Shown piece by piece: positions 11,887 to 15,295 of a stretch of 15,295 nt of DNA. Origin of the DNA: Treponema sp. (GTDB lineage: Bacteria; Spirochaetota; Spirochaetia; Treponematales; Breznakiellaceae); NCBI GenBank assembly GCA_031258505.1, contig JAIRMT010000058.1, positions 1 to 15,295 on the forward strand. Reading direction: 5' to 3'. Every line of letters starts with the position of its first letter. Positions within the stretch are counted from its first letter, which is position 1. The position numbers were made by a program, and so were the translations under genes. The notes below the pieces were generated by a model. It did not search any database. It was given only the letters and a program-made list of their open reading frames with translations, and was not told the origin of the DNA.

Positions 11887-13584
11887 TTGAGTGCGCTGAT
11901 TAAAACTGTAGAGCGCGAGTTGTCTCTGCGCTTACGCCTCATCCTTATCGCGCTCTTTTCGCTCAGTCATGTCCACGCGCTCGACTTCACAGACGCAGTT
12001 CCACCTGACGAACTCGCTGTAGCCATTGTGTCGGCAATGAGCGATGAAGAGGCGCTGGCGCAAACCTTCATGCTCGGCTGGATCGGTACAGCGCCATCAC
12101 CGCTCATTTTGGACTGGATACGGCAACGGCGCGTCGGCGGTGTTAAGGTGTTCGGCTGGAATACTGACGATACGCTGGCGCTGGCGAAAAGTATTGGCGA
12201 AATGCAAAACACGGCGCTGGCCGATAGCGCCAGCAGAGCTGGCGACAACTTTCATATACCGCTTTTGGTGGCAACGGATCAGGAAGGCGGCTGGATACGG
12301 CACGTCAAAGGGCTGACGAGTGAGACGCCGGGGAATATGGCGATTGGAGCGTCGGGCAGACCAGCTGACGCCTATTGGTCGGGCTATTACATCGGTCGGG
12401 AACTGGCGGCGCTCGGCATTAACATGAACTTTGCGCCGGATGTTGATGTTTATACAAACCGTGATTCGGTCATTATTGGTCCGCGCTCGTTTGGCGCTGA
12501 TCCAACGGCAGTCGCGGTACTGGCGACAGCGTTTGTGAAGGGACAGAGCGCCGCTGGCGTCATTGCTACGGCGAAGCATTATCCGGGGCATGGCGACACG
12601 CGGCTGGATTCGCACGGGATACTGCCGCGCATTGACGCGCCGTTTGAAACCCTGTGGGAACGGGAGCTACTGCCATACCGGTTTCTGGCGCAAAACGGCC
12701 TGCCAGCGGTGATGAGCGGGCATCTCGCGTTCCCCAAGACTGAGGCTGGCGATGGCGCGGCGTCGCTATCACCGTGGTTTCTGGGAGAGGTCTTGCGGCA
12801 GCGCATCGGCTTTGACGGCGTAGTAATTACCGACGACCTGATGATGATCGGAGCGCTGTCAGGCGCGGGCAGTCTCGCTCAGGCCGCAAAACAGGCGCTC
12901 ATGGCTGGTAACGATATCCTCATGTTTTCATCAACACCTTCGTTAAACGCCTCGGTCTGGACAACGCTGCTCGCGGCAATGAAGAACGAAACCGCGTTTC
13001 AGGCGCGGGTGCGCGATGCGGCGCGACGGGTACTCGCCCTGAAACTGCGCTACTTGCGGGGCGAAGACGCTGTGCCGCTGGCGCCAGACATAGCGCGTAT
13101 CAAGGAACAGGTGCCAGACACTGAAGGCGCCGCGTTCTTCCTTGACCTCGCGGCGCGGAGCGTTACCCTGGTGAAGGGCGAATTGCCGCTCAATCCTGCA
13201 AGCGCGGGTCGGGTACTGTTGGTCGGCGAGTACGGCGAGTTTCTCCGCGCTGGCCGTCGCGCCTATCCCAACGCCCTTACCTGTCGCTATAACGCCCTGT
13301 CGCCTTCGCTTATACGCGCCTCTGACACTATCATCTTCTGCCTTGCTGATGCGGATGGCTTGCCCTATCTGCAAAGCCTCCGCGCCTCTGGCAAGCGCGT
13401 AATCGTGTTTTCAGTGCTGAGTCCAGTGTATCTCGACGAGGTTCCCTGGGTTGACGGGGCTATTGCCGTGTACAGTTATGCGCCGGTGTCGTTTACAGCG
13501 GGCTTCTCCGCCTTGTTGGGACACATTCCGGCTGAGGGACGCCTGCCTTTCCCTCTTGACGCGCCCCGCTGGACGGCCCCCTGA
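11887..13584 (+). CDS. GH3 beta-N-acetylhexosaminidase (NagZ-like), exported
   Basis: Predicted glycoside hydrolase family 3 enzyme cleaving terminal beta-N-acetylglucosamine, most likely in peptidoglycan turnover. The 565-aa protein opens with a signal peptide (hydrophobic core LRLILIALFSLSHVHA, about 17-31, cleavage after VHA), so it acts outside the cytoplasm, unlike classic cytosolic NagZ. The barrel domain has ATDQEGGWIRHV (129-140), NFAPDVDVYT (181-190), the NagZ-type loop KHYPGHGDTRLDSH (230-243) that carries the Asp/His general acid-base, and the nucleophile D316 in VITDDLMM. A second alpha/beta domain follows (about 400-565), which is longer than NagZ alone. The start is a TTG at 11887, with GAGGT (11873-11877) upstream; no better in-frame start keeps the signal peptide. 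Its stop overlaps the next gene's start (TGATG). Confidence 0.9.
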   Translation: MSALIKTVERELSLRLRLILIALFSLSHVHALDFTDAVPPDELAVAIVSAMSDEEALAQTFMLGWIGTAPSPLILDWIRQRRVGGVKVFGWNTDDTLALAKSIGEMQNTALADSASRAGDNFHIPLLVATDQEGGWIRHVKGLTSETPGNMAIGASGRPADAYWSGYYIGRELAALGINMNFAPDVDVYTNRDSVIIGPRSFGADPTAVAVLATAFVKGQSAAGVIATAKHYPGHGDTRLDSHGILPRIDAPFETLWERELLPYRFLAQNGLPAVMSGHLAFPKTEAGDGAASLSPWFLGEVLRQRIGFDGVVITDDLMMIGALSGAGSLAQAAKQALMAGNDILMFSSTPSLNASVWTTLLAAMKNETAFQARVRDAARRVLALKLRYLRGEDAVPLAPDIARIKEQVPDTEGAAFFLDLAARSVTLVKGELPLNPASAGRVLLVGEYGEFLRAGRRAYPNALTCRYNALSPSLIRASDTIIFCLADADGLPYLQSLRASGKRVIVFSVLSPVYLDEVPWVDGAIAVYSYAPVSFTAGFSALLGHIPAEGRLPFPLDAPRWTAP

Positions 13585-14420
13585 TGGTTGGCAAGCGCAA
13601 CGGCTGGTATAAAACAGCTTACAACGCGCCGCTCCGCGCTTTCTTGCAAGAGCAGGAGCCGTATTGCGTTTCCGCCTGCGCCCGTATTATGAAGCGCAAC
13701 TGGCTTCTGGACGATATGTGGGCGTTCTACGAGCGCGGCGCGATTTCAGCCCTGTTCTTCCATAGTCAGCGTTCCCTTTTCCCCATCTTTAACAGGAATG
13801 AGAACATTCCCTTTCCCTTTTTTATGGAACGGTTTCTCAAAAAGACAGCTATTCATGCGAGTCAGGGACTGAGCGTTGATGTGGAGATTTTACAGAACTT
13901 CATGGCTTGTTTCGGTATCCAACCACGGCAAATCATTGATTATGACCTGATGACTCTGGAAGGGATGCCCGCTATTCCCAGCGAGGAACACCCCTCGCTC
14001 ATACTGCGTCGCCCGCTTGACGAGGACATGGACCGGCTCTATCGGCTACAAGCCGCGTATGAGCAGGAGGAAGTGCTTCCGCAGGGCGTAGAGTTCAACC
14101 CTGCTGCGTGCCGCAAGACCCTGGAACACATTGTAGCGCATGAGAAAATCATCATTGCCTGCATAGGTTCCCGCATTGTGGGTAAGATCAACACCACAGC
14201 CGCGTCTTTTTCCCATTATCAGATAGGCGGCGTTTTTGTGCATCCCGATTACCGGCGTCAGGGTATTGCCTCCCGTATGGCGGCGGTATTTATCCACCTC
14301 CTCTGCACGGAAGGGAAAGACATTACGCTCTTTGTAAAGAAACGCAATGTCATTGCCCGCACCGTCTACCAGCGCGTCGGCTTCCGCGTCCTCGACGAGT
14401 ACCGCATCAACTATTATTAA
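13584..14420 (+). CDS. GNAT-family N-acetyltransferase with an extra N-terminal domain
   Basis: Predicted acetyltransferase using acetyl-CoA; substrate unknown. The C-terminal half (about 138-278) is a GNAT domain with motif A VFVHPDYRRQGIASRMAAVF (218-237), where RRQGIA contacts the CoA pyrophosphate, and VYQRVGFRVLDEY (261-273) as the closing motif. The N-terminal half (about 1-130) is less familiar; it has a hydrophobic FHSQRSLFPIF stretch and resembles the N-terminal parts of two-domain GNAT proteins, but I cannot name it firmly. Its ATG overlaps the GH3 stop as TGATG and there is no separate ribosome-binding site, so translation is coupled to the GH3 gene. This suggests the two act together, perhaps on amino sugars, but that is inference from position. 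Confidence 0.85.
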   Translation: MVGKRNGWYKTAYNAPLRAFLQEQEPYCVSACARIMKRNWLLDDMWAFYERGAISALFFHSQRSLFPIFNRNENIPFPFFMERFLKKTAIHASQGLSVDVEILQNFMACFGIQPRQIIDYDLMTLEGMPAIPSEEHPSLILRRPLDEDMDRLYRLQAAYEQEEVLPQGVEFNPAACRKTLEHIVAHEKIIIACIGSRIVGKINTTAASFSHYQIGGVFVHPDYRRQGIASRMAAVFIHLLCTEGKDITLFVKKRNVIARTVYQRVGFRVLDEYRINYY

Positions 14421-14491
14421 CGCAGTCAGTGGATTTACCCACCACTCAGGCCTAAACTTGACCCACAACTTTTCCCCTTGATATGTGCTAA
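14421..14491 (+). other. Intergenic stretch after the GNAT gene, small hairpin and repeats
   Basis: AGTGG/CCACT (about 14429-14447) forms a weak hairpin after the GNAT stop. TTTACCCAC and TTGACCCAC recur 24 bp apart (from 14434 and 14458). Such repeats resemble ends of IS21-like elements in style, but I cannot support more than that. Confidence 0.3.
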
Positions 14492-14560
14492 GTATGTGTC
14501 GCATACGCGGACGAGTGTGTGTCTCACACGCGGACGGGATCGAGACACGATCGTAGACAG
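14492..14560. repeat. Three tandem 23-bp hairpin units with stem-preserving changes
   Basis: Each unit is a 5-bp stem, a 5-nt loop and an 8-nt linker. Unit 1 (14492-14514): GTATG-TGTCG-CATAC, GCGGACGA. Unit 2 (14515-14537): GTGTG-TGTCT-CACAC, GCGGACGG. Unit 3 (14538-14560): GATCG-AGACA-CGATC, GTAGACAG. Between units 1 and 2 an A-T pair has become G-C on both arms, so the stem is kept. The loops of units 2 and 3 are complementary, and GTGTCTC (14519-14525) can pair with GAGACAC (14542-14548) as an alternative fold. Seen directly; function unknown. Confidence 0.75.
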
Positions 14561-14587
14561 GTATGCGCCTTGTTGTATGGAGCGGGT

Positions 14588-14624
14588 TAATGGGCTTAGT
14601 TACGTCGGCATAATGGGCTTAGTT
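14588..14624. repeat. 14-bp direct repeat with a 23-bp spacing
   Basis: TAATGGGCTTAGTT occurs at 14588-14601 and 14611-14624, exactly 23 bp apart, in phase with the hairpin units from 14492. A perfect inverted repeat, GTTCATG-AC-CATGAAC, begins at the end of the second copy (14622-14637). Confidence 0.7.
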
Positions 14625-14642
14625 CATGACCATGAACAGGTA

Positions 14643-14646
14643 CTAG
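14643..14646. repeat. Target-site duplication CTAG, left copy
   Basis: CTAG immediately precedes the left terminal repeat and recurs right after the right one (15178-15181). It fits the YTAR target preference known for IS5. Confidence 0.7.
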
Positions 14647-14662
14647 ACACTGTTAGCAAAGA
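14647..14662 (+). repeat. Left terminal inverted repeat of the IS
   Basis: ACACTGTTAGCAAAGA, complementary to 15162-15177 at 15 of 16 positions. Confidence 0.8.
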
Positions 14663-14694
14663 TTGAAATATCGATTCGGAGGAGGAAAAAACGC

Positions 14695-15171
14695 ATGGAG
14701 GAAAACAAGCGGCTGTATCCGATAAGCGAAGAATTCTTTAACCAGAAGATATTGCCTATCATCGAAGGAGATTACATCGGGAAAGGGCGTCCGCCCAAAG
14801 TATCCCATTACCAGGCATTTTGCGGAATACTGTATATCCTGAGAACCGACTGTCCGCGGCGGGATTTACCTCCCGAATACGGATATTGGCATACGATAGT
14901 CGGATGTGCGGTTATAGCGGATCGCGGATATGACAGTAACGAGTTTCGCCGTGAGTTAGCGGGGAACAATAATGAACCGGTCATACCCGGACGGAAGAAC
15001 CGGAAAGAAGTTATAGTCTACAACAAAGAGAAGTATAAGAAACGAGGACTGATAGAGCGGCTATTTGGGAAGGTGAAAGAGAATAGACGATTGGTAGTGA
15101 GGTATGAAAAATCAGACATAACCTTTTTAGGCTTTATTATTATTGCGTTTCTTAAAATCCTTCTTTGCTAA
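14695..15171 (+). pseudogene. IS5-family transposase, internally deleted
   Basis: The 158-codon frame joins the N-terminus of an IS5-family (IS427-like) DDE transposase, YPISEEFFNQKILPIIEGDY ... GILYILRTDCPRRDLPPEYG, directly to its C-terminal half, VIADRGYDSNEFRR ... EPVIPGRKNRKE ... LIERLFGKVKENRR. The join is at about residues 66-72 (YWHTIVGCAV). It removes about 100 residues, including the first catalytic Asp (normally in a DSTxxRAH-like motif); the second Asp (D76) and the Glu (E121) remain. The frame was kept, so a short protein could be made, but it cannot catalyse transposition; it might bind the terminal repeats and act as an inhibitor. GGAGGAGG lies just upstream of the ATG, and the stop codon lies within the right terminal repeat. 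Confidence 0.85.
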
Positions 15172-15177
15172 CAGTGC
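15162..15177 (-). repeat. Right terminal inverted repeat of the IS
   Basis: TCTTTGCTAACAGTGC; contains the transposase stop codon (15169-15171). Confidence 0.8.
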
Positions 15178-15181
15178 CTAG
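15178..15181. repeat. Target-site duplication CTAG, right copy
   Basis: Second copy of the 4-bp duplication flanking the IS. Confidence 0.7.
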
Positions 15182-15295
15182 CAAGGTATCAATCCTTAAT
15201 ACTATACAGTTCCTCGCACATTCATCTATAACTTTATAAAGTCCATCTAATATAACCCTTTCAAAAATTCCGTGAATTCTATAACCGCGCTTTCC
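15182..15295 (-). pseudogene. Possible minus-strand gene cut by the IS (partial)
   Basis: From the window edge a minus-strand frame stays open through RIHGIFERVILDGLYKVID and ECARNCIVLRIDTLL into the IS. With the IS and one CTAG removed, it would continue VPVHGHELSPLCRRN to a stop. A second frame, ending ESAVIEFTEFLKGLY then TAG, is also open from the edge and could instead be the true gene end. No family is recognised, and the window ends too soon to decide. Confidence 0.3.

Larger units (their letters stand above)
14647..15177 (+). mobile_element. Shortened IS5-family insertion sequence
   Basis: The 531-bp element has 16-bp terminal inverted repeats, ACACTGTTAGCAAAGA (14647-14662) and TCTTTGCTAACAGTGC (15162-15177), matching at 15 of 16 positions, and a CTAG duplication on both sides. 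Full-length relatives are about 830 bp, and the loss of roughly 300 bp matches the missing centre of the transposase. It could still move if a full copy supplies transposase elsewhere. The terminal base differs between the two ends. Confidence 0.85.

Noticed and set aside
14478..14666. Plus-strand 62-codon frame across the hairpin units
   Set aside because: It has no ribosome-binding site or recognisable domain, and the 23-bp units shift frame at each repeat, so coding is unlikely.

Overview
The window most resembles the chromosome of a spirochaete, probably a Treponema of the kind found in animal or termite guts. This rests on three things: an adjacent HPr kinase/HPr pair, a decayed leucine-rich-repeat (BspA-like, LRR_5) surface-protein gene with the Treponema-style ending GDRVF, and a small DUF4160/DUF2442 gene pair. 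There is no rRNA, tRNA or marker gene, so the assignment is an inference.

Layout. Bases 1-397 hold decayed minus-strand coding sequence and the tail of a tandem hairpin array. Bases 398-4045 are a VanA-type glycopeptide-resistance cluster on the plus strand: vanR, vanS, a D-Ala:D-Lac-type ligase (vanA-like) and vanX. vanH, the D-lactate dehydrogenase gene that normally sits between vanS and vanA, is missing; a 118-bp gap with a hairpin and a probable promoter takes its place. Bases 4365-6606 are a minus-strand pair, a MacB-type permease and its membrane-fusion partner, with no ATPase gene. Bases 6943-7488 carry the DUF2442/DUF4160 pair. Bases 7630-8451 hold the decayed LRR gene and a striking array of eight complete 23-bp units, each a perfect hairpin plus a variable 3-nt spacer. 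From 8560 the plus strand reads small heat-shock protein (with a palindrome over its promoter), a clear terminator, hprK, ptsH, a structured leader, trxB, a NagZ-like GH3 enzyme and a GNAT acetyltransferase. Bases 14421-15295 hold three further tandem 23-bp hairpins of unrelated sequence, direct repeats 23 bp apart, and a 531-bp IS5-family element with terminal repeats, a CTAG target duplication and a transposase that has lost its centre.

How the genes work together. VanRS would sense glycopeptide or wall stress and switch on the ligase and VanX, so D-Ala-D-Ala is destroyed and D-Ala-D-Lac replaces it; D-lactate would have to come from elsewhere. HprK phosphorylates HPr at Ser46, and both key HPr residues are intact. 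The remaining genes look like envelope efflux, redox and wall-recycling housekeeping, mixed with much gene decay and repeat activity.

The most unusual features are the hairpin arrays (8180-8372, with a second copy running off the window start, and 14492-14560), the vanH-less VanA cluster in a probable outer-membrane bacterium, and the structured leader that separates trxB from its only good ribosome-binding site.
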